Below are positions 6,369 through 13,508 of a stretch of 16,835 nucleotides of DNA, one piece after another. Position numbers and translations under genes: made by a program. This stretch comes from Bacteroidota bacterium (GTDB taxonomy: Bacteria > Bacteroidota > Bacteroidia > Chitinophagales > Chitinophagaceae): contig JAEYRC010000073.1 in the NCBI GenBank assembly GCA_023409675.1, forward strand, positions 1 to 16,835, in the 5' to 3' direction. Positions within the stretch are counted from its first letter, which is position 1. Every line of letters begins with the position of its first letter. The notes beneath the pieces are model-generated. The model was not told the origin of the DNA and searched no databases. It saw only the letters and a program-made list of their open reading frames with translations.

Positions 6369-8108
6369 ATGCAATCAACTCCCCAAACAATTGCCTTTCT
6401 GGGCGCCGGCCCTGCGGCCCTTTTTTTATTGAAACGTTTTGTAGAAAACCATCGCACCGATTACCATATTCTGATTTTTGAACAGGGGGCTGAAACAGGA
6501 AAGGGAATGCCCTATAGCCGGGAAGGCGCCAATGCAGAACATATCACCAATATTTCGGATCATGAACTTCCCCCACTGGTAACATCTATGGAGGAATGGC
6601 TTAAAAAAGCACCCGGGCATCTGCTGCAGCAATTTAAGATCAATGAACAGAATTTTAATGAATTCAAGGTTGTACCCAGGCTTTTGTTTGGGGAATACCT
6701 GGCTGCTCAGTTTACCCTGATGTTGCGACTGGCTAAAGAGAAGGGGATCAGGGTTACACTTTACCGGAATACGAAAGTGACGGATCTTATCGATGACCCT
6801 GAAGTACAGCAGGTACGGGTTATTGCCGGATCAGATGAATATCCGGTGCACCGGGCGGTGATTTGTACCGGTCACGACTGGCCGAAAAAGTATGAGGGAA
6901 AAATTAAAGGATATTTTGATTCTCCTTATCCTCCGTCAAAACTTGAACAGCGGATAAATTATCCGGTAGCCATACGGGGTTCATCGTTAACAGCTTTTGA
7001 TGCGGTAAGGACACTGTCGCGGAATAATGGGCAATTCATCACCAATGCCTCAGGTAAAATCGAATATATCCCTGATCCGGAAAGTGATGGTTTTTGCATG
7101 GTTCTGCATTCTATCAACGGGCTTTTACCCGCTATCCGCATTCATATGGAGGATGCGACATTATCGCGGGATGCGCTGCTCAGCAAGGAGGAACTTCAGG
7201 CCAACAGAAACGAAAATATGGGATTCGTTTCACTGGATTTTCTGTTTGAAAAGAAATTCAAAGATTCCCTCCGCAAGAAGGATCCGGATTTTTATGAACG
7301 GATAAAAGCATTTACACTGGAAGAATTTGTAGCGGAAATGATGAGCCTGCGAAAAAATCTTGATCCTTTTACCCTCTTCCGGGCAGAATATCGGGAAGCC
7401 GAAAAATCGATAAAGCGGATGGAGCCTGTTTACTGGAAGGAGTTGCTCGCAGAATTGAGTTATACCGTCAATTACCCGGCAAAATATTTTTCTGCTGAAG
7501 ATATGCTCAGGATGCGCAAAGTGCTTATGCCCCTGATTTCTATCGTTATCGCCTTTGTTCCCCAGGCTTCGGCAGCGGAATTGCTGGCCCTGCACGATGC
7601 AGGCGTATTGTCGGTTATCGCGGTGGATGCCGCAAGCCGGGTAGAACCAGGTGAAGAAGAAGGCATTACGTATCATTATACTAACGATGATGGTGAGCCG
7701 CAACAGAAGGAGTATAGGATGTTTATCGACTGCATCGGGCAACCTCCACTGAACATTGAAGAAATTCCATTAAAGAGTCTTGTTGATAACTATACGGTAA
7801 CACCGGCCAGGCTGCCGTTTCGTTCTCCGGAAGCTGCGCTGCAAATGGCTGAAGCCGGTAATAACAACCTGGAGCAGGATCGGTTTGGGTTATGGTACCT
7901 GAAATTGCCGGGGATCATGGTGAATGATAATTTTCAACTGGTCGACAGCTATGGAGCGTTCAACGACAGGATATATGTTATGGCTGTGCCCTATATTGCC
8001 GGAATAAATCCTGATTATTCCGGTCTGGATTTCTGTGAAGCCGCATCCGAAAAAATAATTCGGGCGCTTCCACTTGCAGAAAATGAAGTGGATAGTGAAA
8101 TAAAATAA
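6369..8108 (+). CDS. FAD/NAD(P)-binding protein (NAD_binding_9 / COG4529-like)
   Basis: The protein has 579 residues. It opens directly with a Rossmann nucleotide-binding motif, FLGAGPAALFLL at 10-21 (GxGPxxL), with an acidic residue ending the second strand (LIFEQG near 36). GKGMPYS near 45 and ICTGHDWP near 165 resemble the FAD-NAD(P)-binding family of COG4529. It has no signal peptide or membrane segment, so it should be cytosolic. The start is the first ATG before the Rossmann strand. Members are usually listed as uncharacterised FAD-dependent oxidoreductases, and I cannot name the substrate. The C-terminal half (about 270-420) is rich in charged helices, then returns to a Rossmann-like piece with DCIGQPP. 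The 108-bp gap to the next gene and the perfect -7 box before that gene suggest separate transcription. Confidence 0.75.
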   Translation: MQSTPQTIAFLGAGPAALFLLKRFVENHRTDYHILIFEQGAETGKGMPYSREGANAEHITNISDHELPPLVTSMEEWLKKAPGHLLQQFKINEQNFNEFKVVPRLLFGEYLAAQFTLMLRLAKEKGIRVTLYRNTKVTDLIDDPEVQQVRVIAGSDEYPVHRAVICTGHDWPKKYEGKIKGYFDSPYPPSKLEQRINYPVAIRGSSLTAFDAVRTLSRNNGQFITNASGKIEYIPDPESDGFCMVLHSINGLLPAIRIHMEDATLSRDALLSKEELQANRNENMGFVSLDFLFEKKFKDSLRKKDPDFYERIKAFTLEEFVAEMMSLRKNLDPFTLFRAEYREAEKSIKRMEPVYWKELLAELSYTVNYPAKYFSAEDMLRMRKVLMPLISIVIAFVPQASAAELLALHDAGVLSVIAVDAASRVEPGEEEGITYHYTNDDGEPQQKEYRMFIDCIGQPPLNIEEIPLKSLVDNYTVTPARLPFRSPEAALQMAEAGNNNLEQDRFGLWYLKLPGIMVNDNFQLVDSYGAFNDRIYVMAVPYIAGINPDYSGLDFCEAASEKIIRALPLAENEVDSEIK

Positions 8109-8190
8109 TCCATATGTCTGCCAATGCCCCGGAATTCACAAATGAATTCAGATTCTGCATGCTGTTGTGGACGGAATAGTATTGATTGGG

Positions 8191-8198
8191 TATATTTG
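8191..8198 (+). promoter_or_regulatory. perfect Bacteroidota -7 box for the DUF3127 gene
   Basis: TATATTTG fits TAnnTTTG exactly and lies 18 bases before the ATG at 8217. A possible -33 TTG is at 8165-8167, with a slightly long spacer of 23 bases. The predicted RNA start near 8205 lies downstream of the alternative in-frame ATG at 8124, so this box decides the start codon. Confidence 0.55.
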
Positions 8199-8216
8199 CA
8201 GTTAACAACAATCAAC

Positions 8217-8564
8217 ATGCAGTTAACCGCTAAATTAATACAGGTACTTCCGCTTCAATCCGGAACAGGCAAAAATGGTGAATGGAAGAAACAGGAGATT
8301 ATAGTAGAAACGCCCGGAAATTACCCCAAAAAAGTATGTATTTCTATCTGGGGCGATCGCATCAATCCCGATCAGCTCAAACCCGGCAATGAATTGAAAA
8401 TAGATTTTGACATAGAAAGTCGTGAATTCAACAATCGCTGGTATACCGATGTTAAAGCCTGGAAGGTTGAGGTAGCCGGACAAGCCCAAAGTCAGGAACC
8501 TCCATACGGACAAAGCTTTACGGCTGATGTTCCTGATAATGGTCATGACGACCTTCCCTTTTAA
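8217..8564 (+). CDS. DUF3127 small OB-fold-like protein with SSB-like C-terminal tip
   Basis: The protein has 115 residues. The frame stays open back to an ATG at 8124, but those 31 codons are low-complexity and Cys-rich and overlap the promoter, whereas MQLTAKLIQVLPLQSGTGKN is the usual family beginning. The core (1-85) has the pattern of DUF3127: GxGKNGEWKKQEI, the YPKKVCISIWGD strand, then IESREFNNRWYTDVKAWKVE. After it comes a flexible linker (QAQSQEPPYGQSF) and the end DDLPF. This closely resembles the acidic-hydrophobic tip of bacterial single-stranded-DNA-binding protein (DDDIPF), which recruits repair and replication partners. I infer an OB-fold nucleic-acid-related role. The family has no established function that I know of. 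The Crp-family gene follows after 66 bases and may be co-transcribed. Confidence 0.88.
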   Translation: MQLTAKLIQVLPLQSGTGKNGEWKKQEIIVETPGNYPKKVCISIWGDRINPDQLKPGNELKIDFDIESREFNNRWYTDVKAWKVEVAGQAQSQEPPYGQSFTADVPDNGHDDLPF

Positions 8565-8565
8565 T

Positions 8566-8600
8566 ACGGGAATAAATGCCCCCGTGATGTAGCAACGGGC
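8566..8600 (+). promoter_or_regulatory. two mutually exclusive short hairpins (possible terminator or attenuator)
   Basis: ACGGG (8566-8570) can pair with CCCGT (8581-8585), and the same CCCGT can instead pair with ACGGG (8595-8599). The second stem is followed only by TATTTAAA, not a strong T-run. It lies between the DUF3127 stop and the Crp-family start, where partial termination would be possible. The stems are only five bases long, so this is tentative. Confidence 0.25.
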
Positions 8601-8630
8601 TATTTAAACGCGCAAATTCCGGTTCACGCC

Positions 8631-9218
8631 ATGGATATTCTTCTTCAGAATATTGAACGAACGCTTAATAAAAGCCTTCCCCGGGAACTGGTACCTGTTC
8701 TGCAGCAATATGTTTTTCAGAAATCATTTGATAAAAAATCGTTGCTGGCGGAAACGGGCAGGGTATGCCGCTACCTGTATTTTATAGAGCAGGGAAGCTG
8801 CTATTCCTGGTATATCAATGAAAACGGTGATAAGCATGCGGTGCAATTTGCTATTGAAAACTACTGGATCACCGATTCAACGAGCTTCTTTTCCAGAAAG
8901 CCGGGGATATTCTCTATTGAAGCCCTGGAGCCGGTGCAGGCTTGCATGCTGAACCGCGGAAATTTTGAGTTACTCTGCGATGCACATCCCCTCTTTGATC
9001 GGTTTTTCCGCATCCTGAATCAGAATACACTTGCCGGCCTGCACTACCGTATTGCATTATCGAACAGTGAACAGGCTCCAATGCGCTACCGCGAATTCTC
9101 GGAACGCTATCCGCAGTTTATACAACGCATTCCCCAATACCTGATTGCTTCCTACCTGGGTATTAAACCCCAGTCGCTGAGCCGCATCCGTAAACAACAA
9201 AGTTTCAGGAACTTATAA
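8631..9218 (+). CDS. Crp/Fnr-family transcriptional regulator
   Basis: The protein has 195 residues, normal for the short Crp-type regulators of Bacteroidota. Residues about 20-120 form a cyclic-nucleotide-binding-like beta-barrel, with LYFIEQGSCYSWYINENGDK near 49-68 and ITDSTSFFSRKPGIFSIEAL near 83-102. A dimer helix follows, then a C-terminal helix-turn-helix at about 166-190 (IPQYLIASYLGIKPQSLSRI). The phosphate-binding signature of true cAMP receptors (GE...R-S/T-A) is not seen, so the ligand is probably not cAMP. There are no iron-sulfur cysteines of the Fnr type. The nearest downstream gene on the same strand is the YceI gene, 115 bases on, which is a plausible but unproven target. Confidence 0.88.
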   Translation: MDILLQNIERTLNKSLPRELVPVLQQYVFQKSFDKKSLLAETGRVCRYLYFIEQGSCYSWYINENGDKHAVQFAIENYWITDSTSFFSRKPGIFSIEALEPVQACMLNRGNFELLCDAHPLFDRFFRILNQNTLAGLHYRIALSNSEQAPMRYREFSERYPQFIQRIPQYLIASYLGIKPQSLSRIRKQQSFRNL

Positions 9219-9333
9219 TTCATTCAAAAAAGTACAACTGCTCCGGTACGGATATTTATTAACCTATGTGAAGGAACCGGCGATTTTTAAGCCTGACCTT
9301 TGCAGTATACATTAAACATAAAAATATTATACT

Positions 9334-9885
9334 ATGGAACAGACAACTGGAAAAACGACATGGAAGCTTGATCCGACACACAGCGAATTGACCTTCAGGG
9401 TAAAGCACCTGATGATTACCAATGTAAAAGGAGAGTTCAGAAAATTTGATGCGACCGTTGAAACTACAGGTGATAGCTTCAGCAACGCTCAGGTGGAGGC
9501 TGTCATTGATGCTGATTCGATCGATACCAACAATACCGACAGGGATAAACACCTGCGCTCGGCTGATTTTTTTGAAGTGGAAAAATTTGGTCAGATCCGT
9601 TTTACCTCTACCGGATTCACCAAACTGGATGATGAAAATTTTCAATTGAAAGGTCAGTTGGAAATGAAAGGTGTAAGTAAAGAAATTACCCTTGAAGTTG
9701 ATTTCGGTGGCTTCATCAAAGACCCTTATGGAAATCATAAAGCAGGGTTTACAGTTCATGGTAAATTCAACCGTAAAGACTGGGGATTGAACTGGAACGC
9801 GGCACTCGAAGCGGGTGGTGTTATGGTAAGTGATGAAGTGCGGGTAAATGCGGAAGTGCAGTTTGTTAAGCAGGCGCAGGCTTAG
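9334..9885 (+). CDS. YceI family (polyisoprenoid-binding, lipocalin-like) protein
   Basis: The 183 residues cover one complete YceI domain. The hallmark opening W-x-L-D-P-x-H-S is at 10-17 (WKLDPTHS), followed by LTFRVKHLMITNVKGEF, the RDKHLRSADFFEVEKF motif near 67-82, the central FTSTGF and LEMKGVSKEITL strands, and the closing WNAALEAGGVMVSDEV. YceI proteins are beta-barrels that bind long isoprenoid or fatty amphiphiles; E. coli YceI is periplasmic and induced by stress. Here there is no signal peptide, so this one is expected in the cytosol. GACCTTTG at 9295-9302 may serve as a -7 box. The gene ends before a strong hairpin terminator. A Crp-family regulator gene lies just upstream on the same strand. 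Confidence 0.93.
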   Translation: MEQTTGKTTWKLDPTHSELTFRVKHLMITNVKGEFRKFDATVETTGDSFSNAQVEAVIDADSIDTNNTDRDKHLRSADFFEVEKFGQIRFTSTGFTKLDDENFQLKGQLEMKGVSKEITLEVDFGGFIKDPYGNHKAGFTVHGKFNRKDWGLNWNAALEAGGVMVSDEVRVNAEVQFVKQAQA

Positions 9886-9975
9886 TATTATCGTAGTATT
9901 ATTACAGGTTCTATAGTACTACAAACCATCATAAGCACAGTTAGCAAATACTGTTTGCTGATATATATTAATACT

Positions 9976-10024
9976 AATTAAGGCAGTGATCGGAATACAA
10001 TTCCAAACACTGCCTTAATTTTTT
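9976..10024 (+). terminator. Rho-independent terminator after the YceI gene
   Basis: AATTAAGGCAGTG (9976-9988) pairs exactly over 13 bases with CACTGCCTTAATT (10008-10020), followed by TTTT. The loop contains a further GGAAT/ATTCC pairing. It sits between convergent genes. On the reverse strand the stem is followed by AT-rich sequence without a T-run, so it should work mainly for the forward gene. Confidence 0.85.
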
Positions 10025-10044
10025 ATTACCCTATCCGAATTCTG

Positions 10045-10272
10045 TTATACGGCCTCCGGTAGTTGCTCTGCAGTATATCCTGCCTTTTTAAGGGTATCAA
10101 TAATTTTCTGGCCGGATGATTCGCTGGCCTGAACCGACAAAATCTTGTCTTTATTGTTGGTGTTCACTTCCCAGTGCTCTATTTCACTCACCTGATCAAG
10201 AAAGGGTTTAACAGCAGCTACACAGCCGCTGCAATTGATATTGGTTTTGAATGAATATGTTTTTGTGTTCAT
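10045..10272 (-). CDS. Small HMA-domain metallochaperone (CopZ-like)
   Basis: The 75 residues form a single heavy-metal-associated domain with beta-alpha-beta-beta-alpha-beta spacing. The metal loop NCSGC has C14 and C17. The usual Met two residues before the first Cys is replaced by Ile (TNINCSGC), which is a common variant. The protein is cytosolic, without signal or membrane segments. It is the last gene of a reverse-strand cluster, 186 bases after the Cu-ATPase stop, which fits a Cu(I) carrier delivering to the ATPase. A bare CxxC cannot exclude another soft metal. The intervening gap shows no clear promoter or terminator, so co-transcription is possible but not shown. Confidence 0.88.
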   Translation of the reverse strand: MNTKTYSFKTNINCSGCVAAVKPFLDQVSEIEHWEVNTNNKDKILSVQASESSGQKIIDTLKKAGYTAEQLPEAV

Positions 10273-10458
10273 AACCTGATTTTTTTTTCGTTAATAAATT
10301 ATTTATGTTGAATTGACCGGGCTTATTTAACTGTTCTATTGTTTCTGATTCCGTGCACCTGGTAAAGAGCCCTTCCGCCCATATTCACTTCTCTCCAAAA
10401 AACCTGGAGTCTTTTAGTTCGTAAAGATAATTGACAGTCATTCCTGATCTTCCTGTTG

Positions 10459-12726
10459 TCACTTCCATTTCAGCCGCAAACTATTGCCAACTACACTAAC
10501 GCTGCTCAACGCCATCGCGGCTCCGGCGATCATTGGATTTAATAAAAACCCGCTCAATGGATACAATATACCCGCTGCAATAGGTATGCCCGTCAGGTTA
10601 TAAATAAAGGCCCAGAACAAGTTCTGACGCGTGGTTTTCACCGTTTGTTTTGAAAGCCTGATGGCCTGGGGTATTTTCGTCAGGTCGGAAGCGATGATGG
10701 TCATTTTAGCGACATCCATGGCGATATCACTGCCACGCCCCATCGCAATGCTGATATCGGCCGTTGCCAGAGCGGTACTATCATTGATGCCATCACCAAC
10801 CATGGCGACGGTCCGGCCTTCCTGCTGCAGGCGCGTGATATAATCCGCTTTCTGCTGCGGCAGCATACCGGCCCGGTATTGTTTGATGCCTGTTTGCCGT
10901 GCAATGCTGTGAGCGGTGTTTTCTGAATCTCCCGTAAGCATATGTACCTCAATACCCATTTGCTGTAATTCATGGATGGCAGATACGGAGCTGTCTTTGA
11001 TCCGGTCGGCTACCGCTATAGCCCCCAGGGCCTGCTGCTGATCGGCAAACCAAATGATGGTCTTTCCCAGCTTCATCCATTCGCGGGTCTGCTGTTGCAG
11101 TGATTCCGGAATATGCACTTTGTTTTCAGCTAAAAGCGCGGCATTGCCGGCATAATAGTTTTTGTTATCATAACCCGCTTCCACACCTTTGCCGGTGATG
11201 CTGTTGAACATCTGAAGTGAAAGTGTTTCAATTCCTTCAAAGTGCATGACCAGCGCCTCAGCAAGCGGATGTTCGGAACGTTTTTCCATACTCAGCAGCA
11301 ACTGCGGATAAAGCGTATTCTCACTGATCCAGTGCACATCAGTTACTTCGGGTTTTCCCTCGGTGATCGTTCCGGTTTTATCCAAAACAACGGCATTTAT
11401 TTTGTTGGCACGTTCGAGGCTTTCAGCATCCTTGATCAGGATACCCAAACTTGCACCCTTTCCTATACCTACGGTGATGGCGGTCGGCGTTGCGAGACCA
11501 ACAGCACAGGGACAGGCAATGATCAATACGGTAATGGCAGTTAATAGGCCTGTAGCCATGCCATTTTCAATTCCTGATAAGCTCCAGATCAGAAAGGTCA
11601 GCAGGGCAATACCCATTACCACCGGAACGAAAATTCCGGCAATTTTGTCCGCCAGTTTCTGAACAGGAGCCTTGCTGCCCTGGGCCTGTTGCACCATTTG
11701 AATGATCTGGGCCAGCATCGTTTCCTTTCCAACCTTCAACGCGGTAAATTCAAAACTTCCTTTCTGGTTGATTGTACCTGCAAACACCTTCTCTCCTGAT
11801 TGTTTTAACACCGGGAGTGGTTCGCCGCTGAGCATACTCTCATCCACATACGAAGTTCCGGAATCTACCATGCCGTCAACCGCTATTTTTTCGCCAGGTT
11901 TAACCAGGATTTTATTTCCTGCTTGTACCTGTTCAACAGGAATGGAAGTCTCCTGACCATCGTTTTGTATCACCGTAATCATTTTGGGTTGCAGGCCCAT
12001 CAGTTTTTTTATAGCGGATGATGTATTTCCTTTCGCCCGTTCTTCGAGCAGCTTACCCAGCAGAATAAACGCGATGATGACACTGGCTGCTTCAAAATAA
12101 ACATGCGCCTGTAATCCCCTGCTGTGCCAGATATCAGGGAACAACATATTTGCCACACTGAACAGGTATGCAATTCCGGTACTGAGGGCTACAAGCGTAT
12201 CCATACTGGCAGAACGATGCCGGGCCTGCTTGAAGGCATTGATGAAAAAGTCTTTACCCAGCCATGCAATTACAGGTGTGGTGAAAACAAACATGATTTC
12301 ATTCGCGAAGGGCATATCCATATAAAACATCCCAATGATCACAACGGGTAGCGACAGCACGATGGCCAGGATTGTTTTTCGTTTCAGTTGCCGGTACTTT
12401 TGTTCTGCAAGGATGTCAAGTGTTTCCTGACGGGTGCTTTCATCTTCGAGTAACAGGTCATACCCGATTGATTGTACAGCTTGCTGAAGTTGCCGGGGAT
12501 TGGTATGATCGGGAAGATATTCTACGGAAAGATTTGCATTGGCATAACTCACAGAAGCATCCACAACACCATCTACGGATTTCACCATAGAATCGGTACT
12601 GATAGCACAGGATGCACAAGTCATATTCAACACCGGAAACTGTGCTTTGATCGATTTTACCTCCCGCTGCTTCGTTTTTTCCTGCCGTAGTGGAAGTGAT
12701 TTATCTTGATTTACTATAGTTGCCAT
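10459..12726 (-). CDS. copA: P1B-1 type Cu(I)-translocating ATPase
   Basis: The 755-residue protein has one N-terminal HMA domain (MTCASC, C37 and C40) and then the full P-type ATPase core. The transmembrane metal site is C405-P406-C407. The phosphorylated Asp is D449 in DKTGTITEG, the nucleotide-domain SEHPLAEAL motif follows, and GDGIND is at 644-649. The last membrane helices carry YNLTGIP and MALSSVSVV. Together CPC, YN and MxxSS define the Cu(I) subgroup P1B-1. The enzyme pumps Cu(I) out of the cytosol using ATP, giving copper resistance. It lies between the HMA-AraC regulator (83-bp gap upstream) and the small HMA protein, all on the same strand. A GTTGA-N10-TCAAC dyad sits 28-47 bases before the start. 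A single HMA domain is usual for bacterial CopA. Confidence 0.95.
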   Translation of the reverse strand: MATIVNQDKSLPLRQEKTKQREVKSIKAQFPVLNMTCASCAISTDSMVKSVDGVVDASVSYANANLSVEYLPDHTNPRQLQQAVQSIGYDLLLEDESTRQETLDILAEQKYRQLKRKTILAIVLSLPVVIIGMFYMDMPFANEIMFVFTTPVIAWLGKDFFINAFKQARHRSASMDTLVALSTGIAYLFSVANMLFPDIWHSRGLQAHVYFEAASVIIAFILLGKLLEERAKGNTSSAIKKLMGLQPKMITVIQNDGQETSIPVEQVQAGNKILVKPGEKIAVDGMVDSGTSYVDESMLSGEPLPVLKQSGEKVFAGTINQKGSFEFTALKVGKETMLAQIIQMVQQAQGSKAPVQKLADKIAGIFVPVVMGIALLTFLIWSLSGIENGMATGLLTAITVLIIACPCAVGLATPTAITVGIGKGASLGILIKDAESLERANKINAVVLDKTGTITEGKPEVTDVHWISENTLYPQLLLSMEKRSEHPLAEALVMHFEGIETLSLQMFNSITGKGVEAGYDNKNYYAGNAALLAENKVHIPESLQQQTREWMKLGKTIIWFADQQQALGAIAVADRIKDSSVSAIHELQQMGIEVHMLTGDSENTAHSIARQTGIKQYRAGMLPQQKADYITRLQQEGRTVAMVGDGINDSTALATADISIAMGRGSDIAMDVAKMTIIASDLTKIPQAIRLSKQTVKTTRQNLFWAFIYNLTGIPIAAGILYPLSGFLLNPMIAGAAMALSSVSVVGNSLRLKWK

Positions 12727-12753
12727 AACCCTGCTTTATTGATAGGCTATAAA

Positions 12754-12773
12754 GTTGACACTATTTGTTCAAC
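12754..12773. promoter_or_regulatory. GTTGA-N10-TCAAC dyad upstream of the Cu-ATPase gene
   Basis: A 5-bp inverted repeat with a 10-base spacer lies in the 83-bp gap between the regulator gene and the Cu-ATPase gene. Position and symmetry suit an operator, possibly for the adjacent HMA-AraC protein, but the arms are short and no second copy was found. Confidence 0.25.
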
Positions 12774-12809
12774 GGCATGTTATGGCTTTTTGTGAAACTG
12801 TTGTAAGTT

Positions 12810-13370
12810 TTACACTTTATCGAGGGCTTTACGCTTTTCTATCCCGATACGTTTAAAATGGCTGGGCGTTAATCCGGTAATTTTTTTGAATTGATTGCTG
12901 AGATAGGCTACACTGGAATAATTCAACCGGTAGGCAATTTCGCTTAAAGTGAGCTCATCATAGACCAGCAATTCTTTAACCCGTTCAATTTTCTGTGCGA
13001 TGAAGTATTTTTCAATAGTAATTCCTTCAACTGCTGAAAACAGGTTCGACAGGTAATTGTAATCATAATTCAATGCTTCTGTTAGCATTGCTGAAAGTTT
13101 CTTTTCCTGGTCGCTTTCCTGATGATGAACCAGGTCAATAATTAAATTTTTGATCTTTTCGATAATCCGGCTTTTTTTATCATCGATCAGGTCAAATCCC
13201 AATCCCTGAAGGGTGCTCCTGAGCCCCGACTTTGTTGCATCATCCAGCGTTTCTTCAATTTCCACTTCCCCAAGCTGAACATTCACGGGGTGTAGTCCAA
13301 GTTTGCGCAATTCCGTATCCACTACCATAATGCAGCGGTTGCAAACCATATTTTTGATGTATAATGTCAT
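12810..13370 (-). CDS. AraC-family regulator with N-terminal HMA-like CxxC domain
   Basis: The ATG at 13370 gives 186 residues. The in-frame codon at 13391 is TTG and adds seven residues before the first beta strand, so I prefer the ATG. Residues 1-64 resemble a heavy-metal-associated domain: MTLYIKNMVCNRC with the metal loop at C10 and C13, then VNVQLGEVEI strands and LGFDLIDD at the end. A helical linker (66-90) joins an AraC/XylS double helix-turn-helix at about 90-175, whose second half carries the signature LSEIAYRLNYSSVAYLSNQFKKITGLTPSHFK. The usual cupin sensor of AraC is absent. Being first on the same strand as a Cu-ATPase gene and an HMA chaperone gene, it is probably a copper-responsive regulator; that function is inference. 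A weak promoter may exist (TTTG at 13416-13413, GCAGTTTG at 13396-13389). Confidence 0.87.
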   Translation of the reverse strand: MTLYIKNMVCNRCIMVVDTELRKLGLHPVNVQLGEVEIEETLDDATKSGLRSTLQGLGFDLIDDKKSRIIEKIKNLIIDLVHHQESDQEKKLSAMLTEALNYDYNYLSNLFSAVEGITIEKYFIAQKIERVKELLVYDELTLSEIAYRLNYSSVAYLSNQFKKITGLTPSHFKRIGIEKRKALDKV

Positions 13371-13508
13371 GAGTTGTTTGGTTAGGTACAAACTGCAGAT
13401 TCAGCCACTTAACAAAATGTCCTGATCCTGTTGAATCATTTGAAACTAAGGTATTGGCATCTGCTCCAGGTGCAGCCTCGTTAAGCAAGGCAGGAAATCA
13501 GAATCAAA

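Noticed and set aside
8124..8216. N-terminal extension of the DUF3127 frame from the ATG at 8124
   Set aside because: It overlaps the perfect -7 box at 8191-8198, and the family starts at MQLTAKLIQVLP.
10385..10441. 18-codon reverse-strand ORF between the Cu-ATPase and small HMA genes, followed by another of 19 codons
   Set aside because: A short purine-rich stretch precedes the first ATG, but the length is within chance and no conserved leader-peptide pattern is visible.
13371..13488. Reverse frame beginning with TTG at 13488 and reading into the AraC-type gene
   Set aside because: It mostly overlaps the regulator gene in another frame, has a rare start codon and no recognisable motif.
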